This document shows, one piece after another, positions 36,607 to 46,957 of a stretch of DNA of 64,000 bases. This stretch comes from Lysobacter sp. CFH 32150 (lineage in GTDB: Bacteria; Pseudomonadota; Gammaproteobacteria; Xanthomonadales; Xanthomonadaceae), in NCBI RefSeq assembly GCF_022758295.1, contig NZ_JALDWJ010000001.1, positions 682,001 to 746,000 on the forward strand. The letters run 5' to 3'. Within the stretch, counting starts at the first letter, position 1. Each line of letters begins with the position of its first letter. Position numbers and translations under genes: made by a program. The notes under the pieces are model-generated. The model saw nothing but the letters and a program-made list of their open reading frames with translations. It ran no database searches and was not told where the DNA came from.

Positions 36607-36681
36607 TGGTGGGCGGTACAGGGTTCGAACCTGTGACCCCTACCATGTCAAGGTAGTGCTCTACCGCTGAGCTAACCGCCC
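36607..36681 (-). tRNA. tRNA-Val (GAC)
   Basis: 75 bases with encoded CCA. Acceptor GGGCGGT/ACCGCCC, T-loop GGTTCGAACCC, anticodon loop TTGACAT (GAC, reads GUC/GUU). Confidence 0.97.
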
Positions 36682-36774
36682 AAGTTTTTAAACGTTACCG
36701 CTGTCCACACCGCATTGCGGCGAGGGCGCGCAGTTTAGCCCAGCCAGCCAGCCAGGGACAACCGGAATCCGCTC

Positions 36775-38808
<2,034 letters not shown>

Positions 38809-38961
38809 GGCCGGGGGAGAAGAGTCGATCGATCAGTGTAGCTCCGTCGAAGATGCGGGCGGATGCGGGATTTTCCTACCCTCGCAAGCATGAACGCCTG
38901 ATCGTCCCGGAAGCACGCCGACCTTAGCCTGACCCGGTCATCCAGCCACTGGGAAATCGCT

Positions 38962-39504
38962 GTGCGAAGCACGAACTGCGGATTCACCTTGATCGAAGCG
39001 ATGATTGCGTTGGCCGTGGTCAGCGCCTTGATTTGCGCGGCGGTGCCGGCCTGGTCAAACGCCCGCGAAGCCACTTGCAGCGGCGCGGCGCAGGCAGCGC
39101 TGGTGGAATCGGTGCTTGGCGCGGTCAGGCACTCCGTGCTGACCGGCGGAGACGTTGTTCTCTGCCCGGGCGACGAAGCCGGCGGTTGTCGAAGCAGCAT
39201 CGATTGGAGCCAAGGCTGGATCGTCTACGCCGACATCGACGGTGATCGCACCCGCGACGGCAACGAGACTTTGCTCAAGATCACCGTATCCCTGGGCGGC
39301 AAAGTGCACCTGCGCAGCACGACGGGCCGCACTCGGCTGGTATTCCAGCCCAATGGCGGGAATGCCGGTTCCAACGTCACTTTCACCCTTTGCGACGGTC
39401 GCGGGCCGGAGCAAGCCGTGACATTGGTTTTGGCCAACGACGGCCGGCTGCATTCAGGCAAACCAACCAAGGCTGCGGCGCTTGCCTGCATTTCGCCAAT
39501 GTGA
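38962..39504 (+). CDS. GspH/FimT-like pseudopilin
   Basis: 180 residues from GTG 38962. Type IV prepilin leader with the cleavage site after Gly7 in CGFTLIEAMIALAVV; Glu+5 (FTLIE) is conserved. The body matches the FimT/GspH layout (VVLCPGDEAGGCRSSIDWSQGWIVYADIDGD). It should be processed by PilD and act as a minor pilin. It is separated from the other pilin genes by tRNA-Asn and lies on the opposite strand to the pilV-like gene, so it may be an independent unit. Confidence 0.85.
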   Translation: MRSTNCGFTLIEAMIALAVVSALICAAVPAWSNAREATCSGAAQAALVESVLGAVRHSVLTGGDVVLCPGDEAGGCRSSIDWSQGWIVYADIDGDRTRDGNETLLKITVSLGGKVHLRSTTGRTRLVFQPNGGNAGSNVTFTLCDGRGPEQAVTLVLANDGRLHSGKPTKAAALACISPM

Positions 39505-39553
39505 GCATCGTCAGGTTGCGCGCGGCGCGCTGGCTCGGCACAATGGCGCCCCT

Positions 39554-39630
39554 GCCCGAATAGCTCAGCCGGTTAGAGCACTTGACTGTTAATCAGGGGG
39601 TCGTTGGTTCGAGTCCAACTTCGGGCGCCA
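39554..39630 (+). tRNA. tRNA-Asn (GTT)
   Basis: 77 bases including CCA; acceptor GCCCGAA/TTCGGGC, T-loop GGTTCGAGTCC, anticodon loop CTGTTAA (GTT). Confidence 0.97.
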
Positions 39631-39642
39631 GCTTCAGAAAAA

Positions 39643-39672
39643 AGGGCCTGCACCAGCAGGCCCTTTCTTTTT
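39643..39672. terminator. bidirectional terminator
   Basis: Eight-pair stem GGGCCTGC/GCAGGCCC with ACCA loop; T-rich on both strands. It ends tRNA-Asn (plus) and lies at the 3' end of the 812-residue pilin-like gene (minus). Confidence 0.85.
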
Positions 39673-42109
39673 ATCGCCGGCATTCCTGATCCTGGAAGCT
39701 CAGCACAGGCTGCCCGGTCAGCGCGTCGCAGGTAAACGTCGCATTGAACGGATTGCTGGTCGATTCCTCGAAGGTAACGGAGTAACTACCTCCGTCGACA
39801 ACCGCACCCAGGTCCGCCGAAGCCTCGTCATCCCTGGGCTTGCCTGCATCCGAAGAGGTCCGGAAGGCCGGTGGTGTAAAGGTGACCGTGGTACTTCCGG
39901 TAAATGCGTTGGGGCGGAACAGGTTGCAACGGGGCAAATCCGCTCGCACGCGGCTCGGGCCGCTACCGCATACTGCACCGTTGTTCTGCGCGGTCAACTG
40001 CTGGTGGTAGTTGAACATCCGGATCTGCACATTGGACGCATTCGCGGCGGTATAAAGATCGCAGACGAAACTGGTGGTATTCACGACACGAATGCAATCA
40101 CCTTGCGTGGCCTGGGCCGCGTTGACCCAGCCGATGTAGGGAGCAAAGCTGTCGCCGGTATGATTGGTGAAATAGCTCAGGCCGGTCAGTGAGATGGTGA
40201 TCTTCACGCTTGGGCGCGTGCCACCTATGAACTGGAAGCCTTGCCTGTCTGATGCCGGCCACAAGGTGTCGGTAACCGCCTGGTAAACCACGGGGAGCTT
40301 GTCCACGAGCGTGGCGACCGAACGGTTGATCGCGCCAACGGCGTCAGCGATGGAATTTGCGATCGCGCCTGACGCATCAAATACCTGCCCGGCGACTGGC
40401 GCTCCGGTCGGCGTCGACACCGAGAAGTTCTTGGGCTGGACCGTGATGGGATCCCTGGCCGCGGCCGTATCACGCTCCACTGACCAGCGTGTCAGTTCGG
40501 TCAAGTTGATGCTGGCGAACGGGGTGTGCCGCAACGCACAGGCCTGGTCCGTCGGAGTCCCCGTGCCCGTTTCGTCGATGCAGGACTGCATTACGCTTTT
40601 TGCTTCGAAGCCGAGCACGTCCATCAGGATCGCGCGGTTCTGCAGGTAACGACGGTCGTCCAAATTGATCTGGATCGGGCTGCCTGCCTGGTCATTCAAT
40701 CCATTTGAGCTTTCGAGCGCGCTGACCGTGACCCGGTTGACTGCCCAGTCATACCCTGAAAGCGGCAGGACGCGATCATTGACATAGGTCTTGACGAAAT
40801 TCTGGTAGCCAGCGGTAGCCGATATCGTCGTGTAGTCGATAGCGTTGTTGTCGGTCGGGATATACGCATAGTGATCCAGTAGTGGATCCTGCGAAACCCG
40901 GTACATCCCGTTGACGCGGATTACGCGGCACACTTCTTCGTAGTTCTGATTCGCTGCCGTGACACGGTTCGCGGTGAGGTCGCCCGTTGGATCAACGTAG
41001 TGGATATGATCTGCCCGATACGGGTCGAATTTCGGAATGTCATCCGATTCGGCAGAGGTCGGTCCAGCGTAGTCGACACTGGATGGATCATGATGGTCGC
41101 GGCAGCATACGTCGCATAGCGGGCTTTGCAGGCCCACTGCCGAAGTCTGTTCCGCGCCAATGAGATCGGTAGTCGGATAGGTAGCCTGGCCCGGCTCAGT
41201 ATAGCGAGCACCATCCCAATAGGTCGTACGTAGTGGGCGCGTCAGGAAAAGTTCGGTGGTGGTGCTCTGATCGGGAGCGAGAAGGTCGGGCGCACTCCTC
41301 GAAGTGCACTTGCAACCGATGACGCGTGTGTCGATCTCCCGCTGCACATTGATCAAACCACCGCCCACGTCCTCGTACTTATAGACCTGGAAACTGGTTT
41401 CAGCCACGCCACCGCCAATGACCTTTGGCGTGGGATTCGTCGCCGCAATTCGTGCACCAGTGCCGTCATCAAGCGGAATGGTGGTGAAATTGGTGTTCTG
41501 GGTCAGCACATCTTCATCGGTCAACTTGCTCGGTGGCGGCTGTACGACGCTGGTGGAAATCGGCCGATTCTCGAGATCATTCGAATTGATCAGTGGGATG
41601 CCACTGAGCGCATCGCCCAAGCGGAGGTTCCCCCACGAGCCATCTGTCTTGCGCCAGCCGATGTCGACCGTGATTTGCTTGAACTCGGGAATGAGTCCCC
41701 CATAAGCCGGCGCCCCAACGCCGCTGGTCGGCACGGCGGCAAAGGTGTTGCCACTGGCGCGGAAGCGCTGCACCTGGACGCAATAACGGTAATCCGACGG
41801 AAGCCCGGAGGAATTCGGTGGAACCAAAGCCCCTGCATTGTCATAGTCGCAGGCGCCAGAGGTGAAGGTCCCCTGGCTATCGAGCGCCTGGTAGTTGGGG
41901 AACGTCTGATTACCGTTGGCCCGCCGTTCCTCCACGATGTTCTGCGCCAACGTCATGGCCACGCTCCGCTCCCTGGACTCGGCGGCGGTTCGTAACATCG
42001 TGACTTGCAGGAAGGTCAGCGCGAGGATGCCGGTCGCGAGGACCACGACTGCGATCAACGCATCGAGCAATGTAAAGCCGGCAACGCGCTGCGGGAGCTT
42101 TGTGTTCAT
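39671..42109 (-). CDS. very long PilV-like minor pilin
   Basis: 812 residues from ATG 42109. The prepilin leader and helix (VAGFTLLDALIAVVVLATGILALTFLQ) and the PilV-type segment (RERSVAMTLAQNIVEERR) are at the N terminus, but Glu+5 is replaced by Asp (FTLLD). PilV is normally below 200 residues; here about 650 more follow. The extension has a Cys-rich stretch (GCKCTSRSAPD, then CDVCCRDHHD) and a beta-rich end. It sits where pilV or pilY1 would be and no pilY1 is visible in the window, so it might be a tip adhesin (inference). Confidence 0.75.
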   Translation of the reverse strand: MNTKLPQRVAGFTLLDALIAVVVLATGILALTFLQVTMLRTAAESRERSVAMTLAQNIVEERRANGNQTFPNYQALDSQGTFTSGACDYDNAGALVPPNSSGLPSDYRYCVQVQRFRASGNTFAAVPTSGVGAPAYGGLIPEFKQITVDIGWRKTDGSWGNLRLGDALSGIPLINSNDLENRPISTSVVQPPPSKLTDEDVLTQNTNFTTIPLDDGTGARIAATNPTPKVIGGGVAETSFQVYKYEDVGGGLINVQREIDTRVIGCKCTSRSAPDLLAPDQSTTTELFLTRPLRTTYWDGARYTEPGQATYPTTDLIGAEQTSAVGLQSPLCDVCCRDHHDPSSVDYAGPTSAESDDIPKFDPYRADHIHYVDPTGDLTANRVTAANQNYEEVCRVIRVNGMYRVSQDPLLDHYAYIPTDNNAIDYTTISATAGYQNFVKTYVNDRVLPLSGYDWAVNRVTVSALESSNGLNDQAGSPIQINLDDRRYLQNRAILMDVLGFEAKSVMQSCIDETGTGTPTDQACALRHTPFASINLTELTRWSVERDTAAARDPITVQPKNFSVSTPTGAPVAGQVFDASGAIANSIADAVGAINRSVATLVDKLPVVYQAVTDTLWPASDRQGFQFIGGTRPSVKITISLTGLSYFTNHTGDSFAPYIGWVNAAQATQGDCIRVVNTTSFVCDLYTAANASNVQIRMFNYHQQLTAQNNGAVCGSGPSRVRADLPRCNLFRPNAFTGSTTVTFTPPAFRTSSDAGKPRDDEASADLGAVVDGGSYSVTFEESTSNPFNATFTCDALTGQPVLSFQDQECRR

Positions 42110-42122
42110 GATGATTGCCACC

Positions 42123-43658
42123 TCAGTACGCCACGCGGTCGGACCATGAGCCGGGCAGTCCGGCGAACCGATTGTTCCCGGGGGACTCATTGAAGGCCGA
42201 GACGAGCTGCGGCAAGTAAATGACATCTACGGTGCCGTTGATCTTGCCGCCGCCTTCCATGACGAGCGACCCGTAAATCTTGGCTCCACCGCCGCCAGGC
42301 TCGAGTTCCGGGCACCCGGTGCCATCGGATACGCAAGTAGTAAAGGCAGTACCGGTATACCTCAGGAAGATGAGCCCGAAGAATTTGACGTTCGTATTCA
42401 ACTTGAGTGAACCGTCGATCACCAGGACCACCGGGTCGTCAGGCGAGCCGATCTGCCCCGTTAGGGCGTTTCCGCCGGTGCAAGGGCCCTGAACCCAGAT
42501 CACCCCGCTACTGCTTGCATTCAAGTCTGCGCAGGTCTTGATCTCAGCATTCGCTGCCAGCCATTCCACGACATCCGCTTGCGTGGGATCCCCGTCGGTC
42601 ATCTTCAGCGTCTCGCATACGCCGTCGGCATCCGTGTCATTACGGGCCTTGACCCCGAGTACGTACTCGAACATGTCGCAGGGGTAGTAGTAGGGTGAAC
42701 CAGCGAAAGCCTTTCCCCCATCCGTATTGGTGGAATCCAGGATGTCTTCGCCCTCGCCTGTACTCGCACTGGACACTCTCTGCCCGACATTGCAGGCACA
42801 ATCGTCACAGGTGGGCACGGTCTTGCTCTTGCCCATCATCACGACGCCCGTAATGTCGCTACGGAAGTATTCGTCCTGCTGGCAGGTCTGCCAGGAACCA
42901 CCGCTGCCGTCAAAGTTATTCCTGGCCCACACTGCCAATCCTTTTGGCGGGGCAACGCTTGGATTGCCGACGATCGTCGAGTTGCCGAGTCCGGTGATCG
43001 TTCCCGCCGCCATCACCGGCGGAATATTCGTGGAAAGATTGATGAGGCGGAATGTGCCGATGGTTTCGCTGACAGTCGCGGTAGTACCCTCGCCATCGAC
43101 CGTGCCACGCGACACGAGCGTGAACATCGACGTGGCCGTTGTACTGGCGGCCGTGAGCGTGCAGTCGGTTGCTGTGTTCAATCGGCACAAGAGGACACCG
43201 ACGTCGTAACTGGCATTGAAGTTGCCGGCATCGTTGCCGGTGCCGTCGTACATTCGACCAGGAGAGAACGTCACGGTGCGGCCACCGCCGCCGATGTAAC
43301 GATAATGCCTGGCGCGGAGCGCGGAGCTGCCAACGTCGGATTCAATGGTGCCGCATGGAAACGTGGTTTCGGCCGCCCCGCATACCACCCATTTTGTCGC
43401 ATCCGTTGCAACGAGCGGGTCTGGAATCAATGTTCCCGAGTTCAACCTCAAGAACTCGCGGCCATGGCTCAAGCCGGCTTCAGCCACGTGTTGGGCAATT
43501 TTTGCGCGCACGTCGTTGCCGGAGACGCGCTGTTCGCCGAGGATGGCAGGCATGGCTACGAAAATAGCCAGCGTGAGCAACAGCAAAAGCACGATCGCTA
43601 CGGTGAGTGCCGATCCCCGCTGCCGGATTGTAGGAGCGTTGGTCATATGCAGTCTCAT
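42123..43658 (-). CDS. PilX-like pilus assembly protein, long form
   Basis: 511 residues (507 from ATG 43646). The N terminus is a PilX-type leader and helix: RQRGSALTVAIVLLLLLTLAIFVAMPAILGEQRVSGNDVRAKIAQHVAEAGLSHGREF. PilX is usually about 200 residues; this one adds about 300, including CDDCACNVGQRV and many Cys. The start is uncertain, as neither ATG has a good Shine-Dalgarno. It lies between pilW and the pilV-like gene and should act in the minor-pilin priming complex. Confidence 0.78.
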   Translation of the reverse strand: MRLHMTNAPTIRQRGSALTVAIVLLLLLTLAIFVAMPAILGEQRVSGNDVRAKIAQHVAEAGLSHGREFLRLNSGTLIPDPLVATDATKWVVCGAAETTFPCGTIESDVGSSALRARHYRYIGGGGRTVTFSPGRMYDGTGNDAGNFNASYDVGVLLCRLNTATDCTLTAASTTATSMFTLVSRGTVDGEGTTATVSETIGTFRLINLSTNIPPVMAAGTITGLGNSTIVGNPSVAPPKGLAVWARNNFDGSGGSWQTCQQDEYFRSDITGVVMMGKSKTVPTCDDCACNVGQRVSSASTGEGEDILDSTNTDGGKAFAGSPYYYPCDMFEYVLGVKARNDTDADGVCETLKMTDGDPTQADVVEWLAANAEIKTCADLNASSSGVIWVQGPCTGGNALTGQIGSPDDPVVLVIDGSLKLNTNVKFFGLIFLRYTGTAFTTCVSDGTGCPELEPGGGGAKIYGSLVMEGGGKINGTVDVIYLPQLVSAFNESPGNNRFAGLPGSWSDRVAY

Positions 43659-43665
43659 GGCAACA

Positions 43666-44268
43666 TCAGAGGAATGGGTTACGCACTTGCACCGCTTGGT
43701 CGAAGCGGCGCGTGATCGCAGCGTTGCCCGTTAGTCCAAGGCGGAAGGTCACATCGATCCGGTTGGGGGCGGCAACGGTATCGCGTGCAAATAGAAGATT
43801 CGTGACCTGTACGTCGGGCGAACTGATTCTGAGCGCGCCGGTGGTGGAGCACGTCGCGGCGGTATAGGCGTTGTATTGCGCGAAGTAAACGGCGCCTCCA
43901 CTCAGGCTGATCACCTTGACTTCATTGGTGTCCAAAGCACCATCATCGTCGGTGTCATAAGCGAAACGTACGCAATTGCCGCCACTGAGGATGTCGATGT
44001 TCCCAAACGCGTTGGGGACAGTGCCGGCCGCACCAACGAACTGGCGATAGTTGCCGCTATAGCGTGCGCGCCGTAATTCCCGCGACACCAGGTCGCCGAT
44101 CGCGCGCCCTTCCTGTGTCAGCTTGGCCACAGTAACGGTCTCGGCGTTCGTCCGCAGGACGGAGGTTGCAAGCGCGACGACGGCCGCCAGCATGATGAGG
44201 CCAACGGCCATCCCGACCATCAATTCGACCAGTGAGAAGCCTGCTTGCCTGGGTGCTTTGAATCGCAT
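43666..44268 (-). CDS. pilW: PilW-like minor pilin
   Basis: 200 residues from ATG 44268 (GAGG upstream). Prepilin site QAGFSLVELMVGMAVGLIMLAAVVAL with Glu+5; then TVAKLTQEGRAIGDLVSRELRRARYSGN, typical of PilW. Shorter than many PilW proteins (often 250-350). It starts 10 bases before the fimT stop is passed, so the genes are co-transcribed. Confidence 0.85.
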   Translation of the reverse strand: MRFKAPRQAGFSLVELMVGMAVGLIMLAAVVALATSVLRTNAETVTVAKLTQEGRAIGDLVSRELRRARYSGNYRQFVGAAGTVPNAFGNIDILSGGNCVRFAYDTDDDGALDTNEVKVISLSGGAVYFAQYNAYTAATCSTTGALRISSPDVQVTNLLFARDTVAAPNRIDVTFRLGLTGNAAITRRFDQAVQVRNPFL

Positions 44269-44278
44269 CGCGTGAACC

Positions 44279-44884
44279 TCAACAGGAGCGATAACTGAAG
44301 AAAGGCGGCTTGTCGCCAGGGACACATACATATGACTGTCCAAGCGGGGTAACGATGACATTGACGACGTATCGACCATTGGCACTGGTGATCGCCAAGC
44401 TGCTGGCAGCGCTCTCCAGGAATGCCTTGCCCGGCGCACCATTGCTGGAAACGCCACCCAACTTCGGCGTATACGAAAAATCGAAATCCACGATATCGAT
44501 CGTCGGCGCTCGCTCAGCCCCGAGGTCAGCGTTGTCCACGACAAGCTTTTCGCCATCCACCAGGCAGACTGCGCTACTGGTTTCGCAATCGCATCCAGAT
44601 GCCGTGCTCGGGCGCAGTTGCCATGCGCCAGGTTCCGCAGGTTGCCTGGCACCGACGCACCAGCCCCCCGATGCCTTCTCTATCGCGAGCACGCCGATGG
44701 GCATGTTGGTCTTGACTGCAGCGGCGCGTGCGCGCGCGAGGAGATTCGTGACTTGATCCGCAGCACCACGAACCCGCGCCTTCTGGAAATAGTCGGCGAA
44801 GCTCGGCACGGCCATGGTTATCAGGACCGTCAGCACGACCAGGGTCACCATCAACTCAATGAGAGTAAAGCCGCGATGTCTCAT
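44279..44884 (-). CDS. fimT: FimT-like minor pilin
   Basis: 201 residues from ATG 44884 (a start at 44914 is possible). Prepilin site HRGFTLIELMVTLVVLTVLITMAVPSF, then the GspH/FimT layout (ARARAAAVKTNMPIGVLA, WQLRPSTASGCDCETSS, YVCVPGD). First gene of the minor-pilin operon. FimT proteins bind DNA for uptake in some relatives, but no binding residues were assigned here. Confidence 0.85.
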   Translation of the reverse strand: MRHRGFTLIELMVTLVVLTVLITMAVPSFADYFQKARVRGAADQVTNLLARARAAAVKTNMPIGVLAIEKASGGWCVGARQPAEPGAWQLRPSTASGCDCETSSAVCLVDGEKLVVDNADLGAERAPTIDIVDFDFSYTPKLGGVSSNGAPGKAFLESAASSLAITSANGRYVVNVIVTPLGQSYVCVPGDKPPFFSYRSC

Positions 44885-45035
44885 GTCACTCACACGTTCG
44901 GCGCCGAGGCTCACGGTAGCCAGCCTCCAGCCTTAAGGGCAAGCTGGCCGCGACCAGCGGCGCCTGCCTGAAGATGGACGGCGCCTCTTGGCAAGAGGGC
45001 ACGATATGATGGGATGCAATCGTCGGAGAGCCTCC

Positions 45036-45473
45036 ATGCTACCCAAAGCCCGTTCCCGTCAGTTCGGTTTTACCTTGCTCGAACTCATGATCGTGGTCGT
45101 GATCATCGCGGTCCTTGCTGCTATCGCCGTCCCCATGTACAGCCAGTACATACGGAAGTCGCGACGCGCGGACGCCATGCAGCGGATGCAGCAGATCTCC
45201 CTGGCGGAAGAGCGGTTTAGGGCAGAAAACCCGGGGTATACCGCTAACTGGGCTTTGCTTGGCGGCGATCCCGATACCACCAGCCCAACGGGGATCGGAG
45301 AATGGTTTGACTGGGCCGACGTCGTTGTTGCGGCTGGTCCACCGGCCACATGGTCCATAAGTGTGACGGCTGTCGGCAAACAGGCCAAAGACAACGCAGG
45401 TGGCGTTGCCTGCACGACACTGACCCTAAACCAGGCCGGCACCCGCACGCCGGCAGAGTGCTGGGAAAATTAG
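45036..45473 (+). CDS. pilE: PilE-like type IV pilin
   Basis: 145 residues from ATG 45036, with GGAGAG five bases upstream. Prepilin site QFGFTLLELMIVVVIIAVLAAIAVPMYSQYIRKSRRADAM with Glu+5; the end has a Cys pair (VACTTLTL, PAECWEN) forming the pilin D-region. It diverges from fimT with 151 bases between the starts, the arrangement expected for a shared promoter region. Likely a minor or major pilin. Confidence 0.88.
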   Translation: MLPKARSRQFGFTLLELMIVVVIIAVLAAIAVPMYSQYIRKSRRADAMQRMQQISLAEERFRAENPGYTANWALLGGDPDTTSPTGIGEWFDWADVVVAAGPPATWSISVTAVGKQAKDNAGGVACTTLTLNQAGTRTPAECWEN

Positions 45474-46874
45474 TCAGGCCATCACTCGATAACAGGGCCG
45501 ATACTCCCCGGCGATCTTCATCCGTCGCTGTTCGACGAAGGCGCGAAGCAACGCATCAAGGGCTTGCATCATGCCGGGGTCGCCATGGATCTCGAATGGG
45601 CCGCGCGCCTCGATCCTGCGCATGCCCTCTTCCTTGACGTTGCCGGCGACGATACCGGAAAAAGCACGGCGCAGGTCGGCGGCGAGTTCGTGCGGCTTGC
45701 GGCCATGGTGCAGGTCGAGGGCAGCCATGGCCTCATGAGTACATACGAACGGTCGCTGGAATTCCAGCGGCACGTGCATCGACCAGTTGAAGAAGAACGA
45801 ATCCTTCTGGGCGATGCGGTGCTCGCGCACTTTGCGGATGCCGGAGGCCATGTGCTTGGCCACTGTCGCCGGGTCACCGATGACTATTTCGTAGCGTGAG
45901 GTTGCGGCCTCGCCCAAGGTGAGGCGCAGGAACTGGTCGATCTGTTCGAAGTACGGCGCCGACGCGGTCGGGCCAGTGAGGATCAGCGGGAACGGCAGGT
46001 CCTTGTTCTCCTCGCGCAACAGGATGCCGAGCAGGTACAGGATTTCCTCCGCGGTGCCGACGCCACCAGGGAACACGATGATGCCGTGGCCGATGCGGAC
46101 GAAGGCCTCCAGGCGCTTCTCGATGTCCGGCATGATCACCAGGTGATTGACGATCGGGTTCGGCGATTCGGCGGCGATGATGCCGGGCTCGGTGATGCCG
46201 ATGTAACGCGTCTTGCGCCGGCGCTGCTTGGCATGGGCGATGGTGGCGCCCTTCATCGGCCCCTTCATCGCGCCTGGGCCGCAGCCGGTGCAGATGTCGA
46301 GTCCGCGCAGGCCGAGCTCGTACCCGACCTGCTTGGTGTAGACGTATTCGTCGCGATTGATCGAATGCCCACCCCAGCACACCACCAGGTTGGGGTCGGC
46401 GGGTTGCAGCACGCGTGCGTTGCGTAACAAGCCGAACACGGCGTCGGTGATGCCTTCGCTGGTTTCGAGGTCGCGACCGCCCTCCTTGACCAGTTCGATC
46501 GCGGTGTAAGCAAGGTCGCGCACAACCGCGAACAACAGTTCGGCGACGCCGCGGATGATCTCGCCATCGACGAAGGCCATTGCTGGCGCGTGGCGCAGGT
46601 CGATACGCACGCCGCGGTCCTGTTGCAGCACTTCGATGTCGAAATCCGGGTACAGCTCCTGCGCCGCACGGGGGTCATCGGAGGCACTGCCGCTGGTCAG
46701 CACCGCCAGCGCGCAACGCCGCAATAAGTCGTGCATGCCGCCGCTGGAGGCATCCCGCAGGCGCGCGACTTCCGCGCGCGAAAGTACATCCAACCCGCCC
46801 CGCGGGTAGATGCGTGCATTGGCGGTTGGCAGGGTGGCGTTCGTCGCTTTCGCAGCTTTCGTATCGTTGTTCAT
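45474..46874 (-). CDS. ppnN: nucleotide 5'-monophosphate nucleosidase (LOG family)
   Basis: 466 residues from ATG 46874; near the length of E. coli PpnN/YgdH. LOG core with the nucleotide motif PGGVGTAEEILYLLG and GCGPGAMKGPMKGA, flanked by N- and C-terminal domains typical of PpnN. It splits nucleoside monophosphates to base and ribose-5-phosphate and is regulated by (p)ppGpp in E. coli. Convergent with pilE: the two stops abut at 45473/45474. Confidence 0.93.
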   Translation of the reverse strand: MNNDTKAAKATNATLPTANARIYPRGGLDVLSRAEVARLRDASSGGMHDLLRRCALAVLTSGSASDDPRAAQELYPDFDIEVLQQDRGVRIDLRHAPAMAFVDGEIIRGVAELLFAVVRDLAYTAIELVKEGGRDLETSEGITDAVFGLLRNARVLQPADPNLVVCWGGHSINRDEYVYTKQVGYELGLRGLDICTGCGPGAMKGPMKGATIAHAKQRRRKTRYIGITEPGIIAAESPNPIVNHLVIMPDIEKRLEAFVRIGHGIIVFPGGVGTAEEILYLLGILLREENKDLPFPLILTGPTASAPYFEQIDQFLRLTLGEAATSRYEIVIGDPATVAKHMASGIRKVREHRIAQKDSFFFNWSMHVPLEFQRPFVCTHEAMAALDLHHGRKPHELAADLRRAFSGIVAGNVKEEGMRRIEARGPFEIHGDPGMMQALDALLRAFVEQRRMKIAGEYRPCYRVMA

Positions 46875-46903
46875 GATGACGACTTTAGCGCAGCGGGACG
46901 CGC

Positions 46904-46935
46904 AAAAGAAAACGGCCGGGTTACCCCGGCCGTTT
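46904..46935 (-). terminator. terminator of TonB receptor gene
   Basis: GC stem AACGGCCGGG / CCCGGCCGTT-type (about 46911-46933), followed by TTTTCTTTTG on the minus strand, 23 bases past the stop at 46958. Confidence 0.85.
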
Positions 46936-46957
46936 CGAGTGTCATGGGTATCGCCGA

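Noticed and set aside
44985-45035. sigma54 promoter before pilE
   Set aside because: TTGGCAAGAGGGCAC was considered, but GG and GC are not at the required -24/-12 spacing.
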